DNA from: Bacteroidota bacterium
GTDB lineage: Bacteria; Bacteroidota; Bacteroidia; Bacteroidales; FEN-979
Assembly (NCBI GenBank): GCA_007280875.1
Contig: QYQJ01000006.1
Coordinates: forward strand, 1-35,284
Length of the DNA: 35,284 nt
Direction of reading: 5' to 3'
Shown here: positions 24,698 through 33,688 of the stretch, one piece after another
Layout: each line of letters starts with the position of its first letter
Position numbering within the stretch: the stretch's first letter is position 1
The notes under the pieces: generated by a model
Seen by the model: the letters and a program-made list of their open reading frames with translations, nothing else
What the model was told of the DNA's origin: nothing
Databases searched by the model: none
Translations under genes and position numbers: made by a program

Positions 24698-25864
24698 TTA
24701 AAATGATGCCGGCATTTGCAAATATTCTATTGAAATCAGCGTACGACCCTGGAAATCAAACAGGGAGCAGTTATCCCAGGCCGATCCGGTGCCCCAATTA
24801 TCCTTCATGGAAGAGGTAATCCAGGCCGGTTCCCAGTACATACAACCGGTTGCGCCGCCATCCAGTACAGCCCGGGTCAATGCGTTCAGGTAGTTCATCT
24901 GTCCTTCAGGGGTTAACGGATACCCGGCTATACTGTCGGAAGGTCCGAAGATATTGGGGTACTGATCGGCATCCTCTCCGGTCCAGGGGCAGGCTGTTTC
25001 CACTACCATCACCCGTTTGCCAAAGCTGGTCCTGATCTCTCTGGTTATGGCGGTGATCTGGGAGAGCTGTGAAATAGTTGACCATTTTGCATAATGGGAG
25101 ATCCCCAGGATATCGAAATCAGTGACCTTCCCTGCATGGATCACCTGATCGATCCACCACCGGGAGTTTTGAAATTGCGCCACATGCAGGATGATCAGGG
25201 GTTTTATCTTCGCGTTGACGGAGAAATCCCGGACCGCCTTGATACCGGCGTTAAGTAACGTACCAAAAGGGATCCAGTTATCGTTTTCGACCTTCCCAAC
25301 CGGATAAAGCATCCCGCTGTTGGTTTCATTCCCTATCTGCACCATTTCTGGTGTAAGCCCTTTCATTGCCAGGTGCTGCAGGACAGCCAGGGTGTAATTA
25401 TAAACGGAATCGCAAAGGGTTTCCAGTGCCAGCCCGTTCCAGGCTTCCGGAGTTTCCTGATGGGAAGGATCGGCCCAGGTGTCGGAATAGTGTATATCCA
25501 GGTTCACCGCCATCCCCAGCGCTTTTGCCCGGGTGATGGTCTTCTCCACATCCGCCAGGTCACTGTACAGCGCTCCGCCGGTCAGTTCCCCGACCCATTG
25601 CGGATTATGCCACAAACGGACCCGAACCGTGTTGGCTCCATGATCATGAAAAATCCGGAAGGGATCCCGCACCTCTCCCGAGTCGGAATATACTCCACCA
25701 AAATCCTCAATCTCATTTACATAGGATAGATCCACCCCTTTGCTGAAAGTTTTCCAGGAAGGCGTCTCGGGTTGGATCTGATCAGGCTCCTGCGGGTTGC
25801 TATCCTTGCAGGAGGACAATACCAGAAAAACTCCGGCAAGAACTATACGTATCAACCGTTCCAT
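24698..25864 (-). CDS. GH53 endo-beta-1,4-galactanase lipoprotein
   Basis: A 388-residue lipoprotein starting MERLIRIVLAG with lipobox LSSC (C19). A longer frame runs back to 25981 but overlaps the divergent gene and its promoter, so the ATG at 25864 is chosen. GH53 features: GVDLSYVNEIED (43-54), ANTVRVRLW, LDIHYSDTWADP (122-133), acid/base E180 in IGNETNSGMLYP, nucleophile E289 in VVETACPW, and a late GCMYWEPAW. The family cuts beta-1,4-galactan of pectin side chains. It is out of keeping with the alpha-glucan enzymes around it, but GH53 beside susCDE is the arrangement of known galactan loci in Bacteroides. It may therefore mark mixed plant-polymer use or a different target for this SusCD pair. 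Confidence 0.88.
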   Translation of the reverse strand: MERLIRIVLAGVFLVLSSCKDSNPQEPDQIQPETPSWKTFSKGVDLSYVNEIEDFGGVYSDSGEVRDPFRIFHDHGANTVRVRLWHNPQWVGELTGGALYSDLADVEKTITRAKALGMAVNLDIHYSDTWADPSHQETPEAWNGLALETLCDSVYNYTLAVLQHLAMKGLTPEMVQIGNETNSGMLYPVGKVENDNWIPFGTLLNAGIKAVRDFSVNAKIKPLIILHVAQFQNSRWWIDQVIHAGKVTDFDILGISHYAKWSTISQLSQITAITREIRTSFGKRVMVVETACPWTGEDADQYPNIFGPSDSIAGYPLTPEGQMNYLNALTRAVLDGGATGCMYWEPAWITSSMKDNWGTGSAWDNCSLFDFQGRTLISIEYLQMPASF

Positions 25865-25883
25865 AGTAATCAGGATATCCGTA

Positions 25884-25914
25884 CGAAAATAGGAATAAAA
25901 CTGCTTGCTGTCAA
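25884..25914 (-). promoter_or_regulatory. promoter for the GH53 gene
   Basis: On the minus strand TTG (25914-25912) is followed after 20 bases by TATTTTCG (25891-25884), seven of eight matches to TAnnTTTG. It lies 20 bases before the ATG at 25864 and diverges from the promoter at 25933. Confidence 0.45.
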
Positions 25915-25932
25915 CGAATCTGAAGTTTTTTT

Positions 25933-25940
25933 TACCTTTG
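25933..25940 (+). promoter_or_regulatory. -7 promoter box for the T9SS amylase
   Basis: TACCTTTG, a perfect TAnnTTTG, 20 bases before the ATG at 25961, preceded by a T-run. The surrounding TTACCTTTGG matches the promoter at 12371-12380, so the two GH13 genes may be co-regulated. Confidence 0.6.
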
Positions 25941-25960
25941 GAGAAACCATCTGAAATTCC

Positions 25961-28792
25961 ATGAACAAACTTGTCCTGCAATTTACTGCTCTGTTGTTGC
26001 TGATCCTGTCAGCCGGATTCTCTCCGGCACAGGTTGTGGTAACCGAACCTGAATTTCCGACCGATCTTGATTCCTGCGTTGTATTCTTTGATGCTACCCA
26101 GGGAAATGGCGGACTGGCCGATGTCCCTCCGCCCCTCTATGCGCACACAGGAGTCATTACGAACCTCAGCACCAGCCCCACTGACTGGAAGTATGTGGTC
26201 GCTGCCTGGAATGAAAACATACTTAAAGCGCAGCTTATCCCCCTGGGAGATAATCTCTGGGAACTCAGGATAATCCCTTCGATCCGTGAATATTATGGGG
26301 TTCCGGCAGGGGAAGTGATCCAGCAGCTGGCCTTTGTGTTTCGTAACGCCGACGGGTCCCGGTCCGGCCGGAATGAGGATGGGAGTGACATCTTCGCAGA
26401 TGTCTATCCGGCAACGCTGAGCGTGAATATCATCCTTCCTGATCAAAAAGAACTGCTACTGCTTCCCGGCGATTCCATCCCTGTACTGGCCAAAAGCCCC
26501 CTGGCCGACTCCCTTCTCCTATACAGAAATGACACCCTGCTGAAATCGGTCGCCGGTACTGTGATCTCCGATACCCTTCCGGCTACAACCAGCTCGTTCT
26601 GGACCGAAGAGTGGATCAGGATTGTGGCAAAAAACGATACCGGCTCTGTTGCCGACTCCTTTTCTTACCGGGTGATCCCCCCTCCACCCGTAGCGGAGCT
26701 TCCGGCAGGAGTCATCGACGGAATCAACTATGTTGATCCGGAAACAGCCATTCTCTCGCTGTATGCCCCGGAGAAGTCATACTGCTTTGCCATCGGCGAT
26801 TTTACCAACTGGAAAGCAGACTCTCTTTTTTACATGAACCTGACGCCGGATGGAACCCGTTACTGGATCCGGTTGAACAACCTGACGCCACTCCAGGAGT
26901 ACCGGTTCCAGTATTTCGTTGACGGTACATTACGGGTGGGCGATCCTTACGCCGATAAGGTGAGCGATCCAAACGATATCTATATCACATCCGCTACCTA
27001 TCCCAACCTGATCCCCTACCCCACCGGACTGACTACCGGCATTGCGACCATTCTGCAAACAGGTCAGAAACCTTATCCATGGGATACGGCTTCGTTTGAT
27101 CCACCGGATGTAAGCGACCTGGTGATTTATGAACTGTTGCTCCGTGACTTTACGGCCGCCCACACCTTCAACTCCCTGGCAGATACCCTGGACTACCTCT
27201 CCCGGCTGGGAGTGAATGCCATTGAACTGATGCCGATCATGGAGTTTGAAGGGAACAGCTCGTGGGGGTATAATCCCGATTTCTCCTATGCAGTTGATAA
27301 ATATTACGGCCCGAAAAACACCTTCAAACAACTGGTTGATGCAGCTCACGAAAAAGGAATTGCTGTTATTCTCGACATTGTGTGCAACCACCAGTTCGGC
27401 CAGTCCCCACTGGTCATGTTATACTGGGATCCGATATTCCAGCGACCGGCTGCCAACAACCCCTGGTTCAACCAGATACCAAAACACCCCTTCAATGTAG
27501 GCTATGATTTCAACCATGAAAGCGGGGAGACGCGACAGTATATGGACCGGCTGATCCGGTACTGGCTGGAGGAGTATCATGTGGACGGTTACCGGTTCGA
27601 CCTATCCAAAGGATTCACCCAAAAGGATTCTTACCCCAATAATGTTTCACTCTGGGGCCAGTACGATGCCTCCCGGATCGCAATCCTGAACCATTACGAC
27701 TCCGTGATCCGGTCGGTGAACCCCCTTGCATACAACATCCTCGAGCATTTCGCCGATAACAGCGAGGAGAAGGTGCTGGCTGCCTCAGGCATGATGCTCT
27801 GGGGAAACATGACCGGGCCTTACGCTGAGGGTGCCATGGGCTGGAACCAGAGCGGTAAATCCGACTTCTCCTGGGCTTCTTACCAGGCACGCGGATGGGC
27901 CTCACCGCATTTGGTCGCCTATATGGAGAGTCACGATGAAGAACGGATGATGTTCAAGAACATCTCTTACGGCAATGCCACCCTTCCGCCATACAATGTC
28001 AAAGATACCTTCACAGCCCTCAAACGGGTGGAACTGGCAGCCAATTTTTACTTTACCATTCCGGGGCCGAAAATGATCTGGGAGTTCGGGGAGCTGGGGT
28101 ATGATTTCTCGATCAATTACCCCACCGGTACGGCCGAATCCCGTCTGGCGCCCAAACCCATCCGATGGGATTATTACACCGAATGGAGAAGACGGTATCT
28201 GTACAATGTCTTTTCTTCCCTGATTGCCCTGAAAAAGGAGGAGCCTGCTTTTGTCACAGATGATTTTACGCTGCATGTCGCTGCCTCCATGAAATCCGTC
28301 ATCCTCCGGCATGCGGACATGGATGTGGTGGTTCTGGGAAATTTTGATGTAGAGGAAAACGGGATCATTCCAAATTTTACAAAACCGGGAATCTGGTATG
28401 AATACTGGACCGGGGATTCCCTCTCGGTATCCGATCCCGCTGACCCCCTGCAGCTTCAACCGGGTGAATACCGGCTGTACACTACAAAAAAGTTTGTAAA
28501 ACCGCCTTTTACAGGGATCCGGGATCCGGGATCCGGCAACCTGCCCGAACCCCCGGCCGTGTTGTTTTATCCAAATCCGACATCGGGAAGGATCACCATC
28601 GAATCACAGGAAAAAGAGTTGGATGTCACCATCGTGGAGCCGGGGGGACGTACCGTCCTGTATAAGCACCGGGCCGGGACCGGGACCGGGATCAGTACAC
28701 TCGATATCAGCCGGCTCTCACCGGGTATCTATTTCATCCGGTTTGAAGCACCGGGGAAGAAGCCTATAGTGGAGAAGATCATCAAGTACTGA
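25961..28792 (+). CDS. T9SS-secreted GH13 amylase, multidomain
   Basis: A 943-residue extracellular enzyme. Residues 1-24 are a signal peptide. Residues about 25-150 form an N-terminal beta-domain (CVVFFDATQGNGGLA, YYGVPAGE, FVFRNADGS) that I recall from other T9SS amylases. A linker is followed by a CBM48-like sandwich at about 262-345 (FAIGDFTNW). The GH13 barrel starts near residue 390 (LVIYELLLRDFT). Catalytic residues: nucleophile D547 in DGYRFDLSKG, acid E595 in ILEHFADN, and D659 in ESHDEE. A beta-domain and a T9SS sorting domain (about 868-943: FYPNPTSG, LSPGIYFIRF, VEKIIKY) close it. It is the best candidate for the first cut on starch outside the cell. The exact bond specificity (amylase or pullulanase) cannot be read from motifs. 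Confidence 0.9.
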   Translation: MNKLVLQFTALLLLILSAGFSPAQVVVTEPEFPTDLDSCVVFFDATQGNGGLADVPPPLYAHTGVITNLSTSPTDWKYVVAAWNENILKAQLIPLGDNLWELRIIPSIREYYGVPAGEVIQQLAFVFRNADGSRSGRNEDGSDIFADVYPATLSVNIILPDQKELLLLPGDSIPVLAKSPLADSLLLYRNDTLLKSVAGTVISDTLPATTSSFWTEEWIRIVAKNDTGSVADSFSYRVIPPPPVAELPAGVIDGINYVDPETAILSLYAPEKSYCFAIGDFTNWKADSLFYMNLTPDGTRYWIRLNNLTPLQEYRFQYFVDGTLRVGDPYADKVSDPNDIYITSATYPNLIPYPTGLTTGIATILQTGQKPYPWDTASFDPPDVSDLVIYELLLRDFTAAHTFNSLADTLDYLSRLGVNAIELMPIMEFEGNSSWGYNPDFSYAVDKYYGPKNTFKQLVDAAHEKGIAVILDIVCNHQFGQSPLVMLYWDPIFQRPAANNPWFNQIPKHPFNVGYDFNHESGETRQYMDRLIRYWLEEYHVDGYRFDLSKGFTQKDSYPNNVSLWGQYDASRIAILNHYDSVIRSVNPLAYNILEHFADNSEEKVLAASGMMLWGNMTGPYAEGAMGWNQSGKSDFSWASYQARGWASPHLVAYMESHDEERMMFKNISYGNATLPPYNVKDTFTALKRVELAANFYFTIPGPKMIWEFGELGYDFSINYPTGTAESRLAPKPIRWDYYTEWRRRYLYNVFSSLIALKKEEPAFVTDDFTLHVAASMKSVILRHADMDVVVLGNFDVEENGIIPNFTKPGIWYEYWTGDSLSVSDPADPLQLQPGEYRLYTTKKFVKPPFTGIRDPGSGNLPEPPAVLFYPNPTSGRITIESQEKELDVTIVEPGGRTVLYKHRAGTGTGISTLDISRLSPGIYFIRFEAPGKKPIVEKIIKY

Positions 28793-28812
28793 TCTCCGAT
28801 TTTCAGATTTTT

Positions 28813-29553
28813 TTAGGGATTCAACAGAAACCCCAGATCCTCCCCGGCATGCAGTTCCCGGGTCTCTTCGCCATATTTGAATATCCGCAGCGGGCGGCTC
28901 CCGACCAGTTCCATTTTATCACCGGTCACCTTCAGCAGACACCCTTCACGCAACCCTGCTACATACATGTCGCGGTTGACCGTCAGGAATTCCAGGATCC
29001 GCTGTTCACGTGTCTCTCCGGCATGTCCGGCCGGATTGGCGTCCAGGTAATGCGGATTGATCTGGAAGGGGATCAGGTTCAGGCAGCTGAAGGAGGGTGG
29101 TTCGCTGATGGGCATGTCGTTGGTGGTCTTCATAGTGGGACAGGCTACATTGGATCCGGCACTCCAGCCGGCATAGGGGATGCCCTGCAAAACCCGGTCC
29201 CTGATGGCCTGCATACTCCCTGTTTCGTGCATCATTTTTACCAGGTGGAAGGTGTTTCCACCTCCTACTGCGATGGCTTCGGCATTTCGGACCGCTGCAA
29301 CAGGGTCGGCTTCCCGGTGAATGGAATGGAGTCCGAGTCCGAGTTCGCCGAACACCGCCGCCACCCTCTTTTCATAAACATCGAACGATTTTTCCACGCT
29401 CTGGGGAGCGAGGTTTACCCCGGCATACGGAACGAAAAGTATATCTTTCACACCGTATCCATGATAAAATGACCGGAGATGGGGTCCCGGCCATGCCAGG
29501 TAATCCTCTCCGGCATTGGTTGAGTTGCTTATCAACAGAAGGTTTCGGTTCAT
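28813..29553 (-). CDS. pepE: peptidase E (alpha-aspartyl dipeptidase, family S51)
   Basis: A 246-residue cytoplasmic protein starting MNRNLLLISNS. The frame is open further upstream but would overlap the preceding gene, so the ATG at 29553, four bases after that gene's stop, is chosen. The nucleophile is S131 in AGWSAGSN. D146 and H168 lie 15 and 37 residues after it, the same spacing as the Ser120/Asp135/His157 triad of Salmonella PepE. The glycine-rich VGGGNTFHL loop (97-104) is also typical. It hydrolyses dipeptides with N-terminal aspartate. It appears to be the second gene of a two-gene unit and has no evident link to glucan use. Confidence 0.92.
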   Translation of the reverse strand: MNRNLLLISNSTNAGEDYLAWPGPHLRSFYHGYGVKDILFVPYAGVNLAPQSVEKSFDVYEKRVAAVFGELGLGLHSIHREADPVAAVRNAEAIAVGGGNTFHLVKMMHETGSMQAIRDRVLQGIPYAGWSAGSNVACPTMKTTNDMPISEPPSFSCLNLIPFQINPHYLDANPAGHAGETREQRILEFLTVNRDMYVAGLREGCLLKVTGDKMELVGSRPLRIFKYGEETRELHAGEDLGFLLNP

Positions 29554-29557
29554 GGTT

Positions 29558-32257
29558 TCACGGTGTTTTGAGGGATTTTTCCGTTTGTAACTGGCTCCAT
29601 CGATCGGTATAAGCCGATGCAAATTTAGCAAACCAGCGGTTGCCACCGGTAAAGATTCTGACTCGTTCATCGGGATTTCCTCCGGGGAATTGGGTAAAAT
29701 CCCTCGACGCCATCACGCTGCCTATGCTCTCCTGATACTCCCTGACATCCTTTGCCTCCACATTCTCACTCCGCAGCCAGGTCAGGCAGTTCCATGCAGC
29801 TGAGATATCGTTCCCCTGCAGAAAAAACCGGATAGCCTCCAGGAAAAGGGGAACACGGGAGGATTCAACTACAAAATCAAGCGGAGAACTAAAGGGAACA
29901 CCAAACTGCTCAAGTCCTTTATGGCGATAGAACCGCTCATTATCGCTGACCAGCTGCAACGCTTCCGGGTAATTCCCCAGAGCTACCTGGTGCCGGGCCT
30001 CCTGCTGTTTTTCCTGGTAAAATGCTGCCGAGAGGTATCTTCTGATTGTCTCTTCAATGGCAAGGAGATCAATCCCGCATTCGGGATGCTGCCTTACCAG
30101 TTGCCTGGCTTCACCCAGCTGTTTGACGGCCAGATCAAACTGCTTCAGTTCGATGTTCCTCCGTGCCCGGATCGACAGCATCTCTGATTCCTCCTTCAGG
30201 TTCAGGCAAACCTTCAGATCGATCTTCTGCCGGTAATTCCGGAGAGCCGCCTGAAGATCCGGATCGGTCTCGAGGTTATATAGATCCATCACACTCTCCA
30301 CTTCACGGGCATATTCTCTCGCCTGGTCGAATTCATCCTTCCAGATCATCCCCGTAGCCATGGAGATCTCATTAAGCATATGGTGTTTGTAACACTCCAT
30401 GTACATGTTCCCGATGACCGTGTCCAACGGGATCCCCAGTATCTCACCCACATCCTTTAACCGGTTGAAGGTTTGGAATGCCTCTTCGTGGTTGTAGGTA
30501 AGATAGAGGTATTTCCCCCGGTCGGCCAGCTGACTGTACCGGACCGGCAACATCCGGCTATCCAGATCTGCCCTGGCCGATGTGACCTCCTGATCCGACC
30601 GGATCATATCCGAATACCTGCAGGCTTGATCATAAAGTACCAGAGCACTGTCGGGTTCCCGTTGTCGCATCAGCTCCAAAATGCGGCTCCGCTCCTCCAG
30701 AAACAGACCCTTGACCGCCAGCTGCTTCCGCGATGCCAGATGCTCCTCCACATAGGCGACCATGGTAGGAGGATAGCTCTCCATAAAGTACTGGTAACAA
30801 TCATATGCATCCTGGAACCGCTTCTCAGCAAGAATGCCGTCACATCCTTCCAGCCGGCGGTTAAACAGCTTACCGGATACCCGCTGAAACATGGTGTCGG
30901 CCGGGATCACCCCCTCAAACTCTGTCAGGTACTCTTCCGCCCGGCGGATATACGTATCGGCCATCTGCCATTTCTGCTGCTCAATACAGCTCTCCGCAAT
31001 ACCCAGGTAAGAGGCATAGATCCCTTTGACTGCTTCTACCAGCATGGGTCCGGGATCCGGCAATTCCTTCCCGGAGGGGTTATGGTCCCGGAAAGAGCCG
31101 GTGACCTGCAGGAGCAGGATCGCAGCAGCATAATCGGATTCGCTGATGAGCCGGAGGGCTGAACGGAACGAGGCATCACACACCGATCGGGATATCCGGG
31201 AGATCGCTGCAGCCGGATCCTCGGCCGGATACATTTTCTGAACCAGACTCGAAAAGATTTTCGCCTCCTGATCAAATCCATGGATCTGAAACCAGGTATC
31301 AAGGTACTCGCGGTAGATCCCTCCCCGCTCTCTGTTCAGTAGCATGGACTTGCGGATATAGGCTATAAGATGTAAGACATAAGTTTCGGAAAGTTCCTTC
31401 AACGATCCGGTCCACTCCAGCGGTGAGGGATCCGCAAGTTGCTCTTCAACTGTCATCGTTGCGCTGCGAGAGAATTTATCCAGCTTCAGAAACTTCTCCG
31501 AAAGGTGTTCCGGATCGTTTTCCCCGAGCGATAGCTGCTCCCCGAAGCGGTGGTTCCCGATTAACCGGACCACCCGGTTGATCTCCATCAGCCGGATGTA
31601 CTTCGCAGGGAGGTCTTTTGTCGATACCGGATCCCATTGGTCAGTCAGGCGTAACAGGGAATCAGTCAACGAAGTGGCAGCATAGTAGTCATGGATCAAC
31701 CTGATCCGCTCATGAAATTTTTCCAGGGCCCTGTCGCTGAAGTGAAATGTGACATCACTCAGGGTAACTGAGAGTTTCCCCGGTTGTACAATGGGTATTT
31801 CGTGGCTTGTATATCCGTAAGCAAGCTGGCCGATCTCCAGGTTGGTCAGCAAGAATTGCCTCAGGATATTACTGTCGGGCAGATCAATCAGGTTCAGGTG
31901 GCAGTTTACCAGATCGGGTGTGAGTACTTCCCTCATAGAGAAGCTCCGGTAGAGAGGAGCCTGAAACGGGTCAACATCAGTTATCCGAATTAATACATCC
32001 GGGTTCTTCATGGCAGAACTATGAACCTCGAGTATCTGCTCAAACGAAATACGGATCCGTACCTGGAAGGGGCTCTTATCCATGGCCGCAGCTAATTGCA
32101 TAAGAATGGCATTGCTGTTGGCCTGTGTGGCGGATTCAGATTCTTGAAATAGTATGGAAGCATGCTGCAATACCCGTTCACTACACACCGTATCCTGGGC
32201 CGACACAATCAGCGGAAACCAGACAAATAACAATAAAAAAGTTGTTTTGAAATCCAT
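29558..32257 (-). CDS. large exported helical-repeat protein, function unknown
   Basis: An 899-residue protein starting MDFKTTFLLLFVWFPLIVSAQ, a clear signal peptide without lipobox, so periplasmic or outer-membrane associated. The upstream Met at 32302 would hide the signal peptide and sit across its promoter. The first 300 residues are mixed and not recognised. From about residue 400 the sequence is helical with TPR-like pairs, for example AESCIEQQKWQMADTYIRRA, EKRFQDAYDCYQYFMESYPP, TYNHEEAFQTFNRL, ELKQFDLAVKQLGEARQL and ALGNYPEALQLVSDNE. Such repeats usually hold partners together. It stands in front of pepE and diverges from an RND efflux operon. I cannot name a family. Confidence 0.8.
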   Translation of the reverse strand: MDFKTTFLLLFVWFPLIVSAQDTVCSERVLQHASILFQESESATQANSNAILMQLAAAMDKSPFQVRIRISFEQILEVHSSAMKNPDVLIRITDVDPFQAPLYRSFSMREVLTPDLVNCHLNLIDLPDSNILRQFLLTNLEIGQLAYGYTSHEIPIVQPGKLSVTLSDVTFHFSDRALEKFHERIRLIHDYYAATSLTDSLLRLTDQWDPVSTKDLPAKYIRLMEINRVVRLIGNHRFGEQLSLGENDPEHLSEKFLKLDKFSRSATMTVEEQLADPSPLEWTGSLKELSETYVLHLIAYIRKSMLLNRERGGIYREYLDTWFQIHGFDQEAKIFSSLVQKMYPAEDPAAAISRISRSVCDASFRSALRLISESDYAAAILLLQVTGSFRDHNPSGKELPDPGPMLVEAVKGIYASYLGIAESCIEQQKWQMADTYIRRAEEYLTEFEGVIPADTMFQRVSGKLFNRRLEGCDGILAEKRFQDAYDCYQYFMESYPPTMVAYVEEHLASRKQLAVKGLFLEERSRILELMRQREPDSALVLYDQACRYSDMIRSDQEVTSARADLDSRMLPVRYSQLADRGKYLYLTYNHEEAFQTFNRLKDVGEILGIPLDTVIGNMYMECYKHHMLNEISMATGMIWKDEFDQAREYAREVESVMDLYNLETDPDLQAALRNYRQKIDLKVCLNLKEESEMLSIRARRNIELKQFDLAVKQLGEARQLVRQHPECGIDLLAIEETIRRYLSAAFYQEKQQEARHQVALGNYPEALQLVSDNERFYRHKGLEQFGVPFSSPLDFVVESSRVPLFLEAIRFFLQGNDISAAWNCLTWLRSENVEAKDVREYQESIGSVMASRDFTQFPGGNPDERVRIFTGGNRWFAKFASAYTDRWSQLQTEKSLKTP

Positions 32258-32299
32258 TCTGAAACCAATCCTGAAAAACGAAGAAATCCGGTGAGCGAG

Positions 32300-32307
32300 C
32301 AAAAATA
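32300..32307 (-). promoter_or_regulatory. -7 promoter box, leftward
   Basis: On the minus strand TATTTTTG, a perfect TAnnTTTG, 43 bases before the start at 32257. It is back-to-back with the promoter at 32332. Confidence 0.55.
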
Positions 32308-32331
32308 ACCATTATTCATCAGATATTTTTT

Positions 32332-32339
32332 TACTTTTG
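32332..32339 (+). promoter_or_regulatory. -7 promoter box for the RND operon
   Basis: TACTTTTG, a perfect TAnnTTTG, 22 bases before the ATG at 32362. The two divergent boxes are 24 bases apart, so any regulator bound here could affect both directions. Confidence 0.6.
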
Positions 32340-32361
32340 GCCTAAATAATTTCCCTGTCAT

Positions 32362-33531
32362 ATGAATTACAAAGCAGTATTCTCCTTACTCTTCATGGCA
32401 TCATCAGGAGTTCTGATGGTTGGACTTTCCGGCTGTAAACAGGACAACAAGAACATCCAGCAACCCCCTTCCTTCAGCGTCATGACCGTTACAGGAACCA
32501 GTGTCCCGGTTTACCTGGAAATGGTGGGACAGGCTGAAGGAATTCCGACTGTTGAAATCCGTGCGCGTGTGGAAGGATACCTGGAAAACTGGTCTTTCCA
32601 GGAGGGTTCAATTGTTCGGAAAGGGCAGGTCCTCTTTACGATTGAAAAAGACCAGTACATCAATAATGTCAATTTTTCGCAGGCCGATCTTGCCAACAAG
32701 GAGGCTGCCTGGGAGTATTCAAAACTCAACGTGGAGAGGTTGAGACCTCTTGTTGCTACCAGCGCCATCAGCCAGAATGACTTCGATGTCGCCGTAACGC
32801 AGGAGAAACAGGCAAAGGCAGCCGTCGAAAGTGCCAAAGCCGACCTCCGGCAGTCCAATCTCAATCTCTCCTACACCACCATCATCAGTCCGATTACCGG
32901 GTATATCGGAGCGGTTGATGTGCGTCCCGGTAACCTGGTCGGACGGGGGGAGAGCACCCTGCTCGCAACGGTCTCAGCGGTTGATCCGATCTATATCAAT
33001 TTCCAGATGAATGAAACTGACTACCTCCGGATCGTCCGATGGATAGCGGAAAACGAACAGGTAATCGAAAAGCGGGGGGAGGCTCCCATCAAGGTCTATC
33101 TGACGCTATCCGATAATAAAGAGTATTCACTCGCAGGAGAAGTAGATTTTATAGGAAGAACCATCGATCCTGCTACGGGAGCAATTGCGATGCGGGCTGT
33201 ATTCTCCAATCCGAAGGGGATCATCAAGCCGGGAACGTTCGCCAGGGTAAAACTGATCCTGAACGAAAAAGAGGATGCCGTGGTAATCCCGCAAAGCACC
33301 ATCCAGCAGATCCAGGACAAGTACTTTGTTTTCATCCTGGATACAGCCAATAAAGTGACCCGGGTTCCGGTCATCCTCGGGCAGTACATCGGGAACACGG
33401 TGGTTGTTTCTAAAGGGTTGGATCCCGGTGCCCGCATCCTGCTGGAAGGATACCAGAAGATCAGGGAAGGCATGCCGGTGACCCCGGTGGAAGTAAAGGA
33501 TACATTGACTGTACCTGCGCCAGGAGAATAA
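32362..33531 (+). CDS. RND efflux periplasmic adaptor lipoprotein (MexA/AcrA type)
   Basis: A 389-residue lipoprotein with lipobox LSGC (C25). It has the usual membrane-fusion-protein order: beta-strand, then a lipoyl half-motif (VEIRARVEGYLENWSFQEGSIVRKGQVLFTIE, about 70-100). A helical hairpin follows (about 100-170, rich in A, K, E, Q). The second lipoyl half is SPITGYIGAVDVRPGNLV, followed by a beta-barrel and the membrane-proximal domain (VVIPQSTIQQIQDKYFVF). It links the inner-membrane pump encoded next to an outer-membrane channel that is not in the window. Likely substrates are toxic small molecules or bile- or detergent-like compounds; specificity cannot be read. It is transcribed from the promoter at 32332. 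Confidence 0.93.
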   Translation: MNYKAVFSLLFMASSGVLMVGLSGCKQDNKNIQQPPSFSVMTVTGTSVPVYLEMVGQAEGIPTVEIRARVEGYLENWSFQEGSIVRKGQVLFTIEKDQYINNVNFSQADLANKEAAWEYSKLNVERLRPLVATSAISQNDFDVAVTQEKQAKAAVESAKADLRQSNLNLSYTTIISPITGYIGAVDVRPGNLVGRGESTLLATVSAVDPIYINFQMNETDYLRIVRWIAENEQVIEKRGEAPIKVYLTLSDNKEYSLAGEVDFIGRTIDPATGAIAMRAVFSNPKGIIKPGTFARVKLILNEKEDAVVIPQSTIQQIQDKYFVFILDTANKVTRVPVILGQYIGNTVVVSKGLDPGARILLEGYQKIREGMPVTPVEVKDTLTVPAPGE

Positions 33532-33539
33532 TTCAAAAT

Positions 33540-33616
33540 GCAGAAATGCAGGAAAGCAGAAATGCAGGAAAGCAGGAAAGCAGGAAAGAAAGAAAAATCG
33601 TAAATCGTAAATCGAA
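33540..33616 (+). repeat. octamer and heptamer arrays inside the RND operon spacer
   Basis: Six octamers, GCAGAAAT or GCAGGAAA, run from 33540 to 33587, followed by three heptamers (AATCGTA, AATCGTA, AATCGAA) at 33596-33616. The rest of the 157-base spacer (33617-33688) holds ATGAA-type direct repeats and one more AATCGTA pair near 33669-33682. The heptamer part is the inverse of 16256-16271. No promoter match was found here, so the pump is probably read through from the adaptor gene. Confidence 0.8.
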
Positions 33617-33688
33617 CTGCGAAGCATTCATGAACACCAATGAAAATGAATGATTTCGTGAATAATCAATCGTAAATCGTAAGCCTTT

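Noticed and set aside
25865-25981. Upstream extension of the GH53 frame to 25981
   Set aside because: It would overlap the divergent gene's start and promoter and hide the lipoprotein signal at MERLIRIVLAG.
28789-28814. Possible terminator between the convergent T9SS amylase and pepE genes
   Set aside because: There is a CTGA/TCAG pair followed by seven T, but the stem is only four base pairs and overlaps both stop regions, too weak to call.
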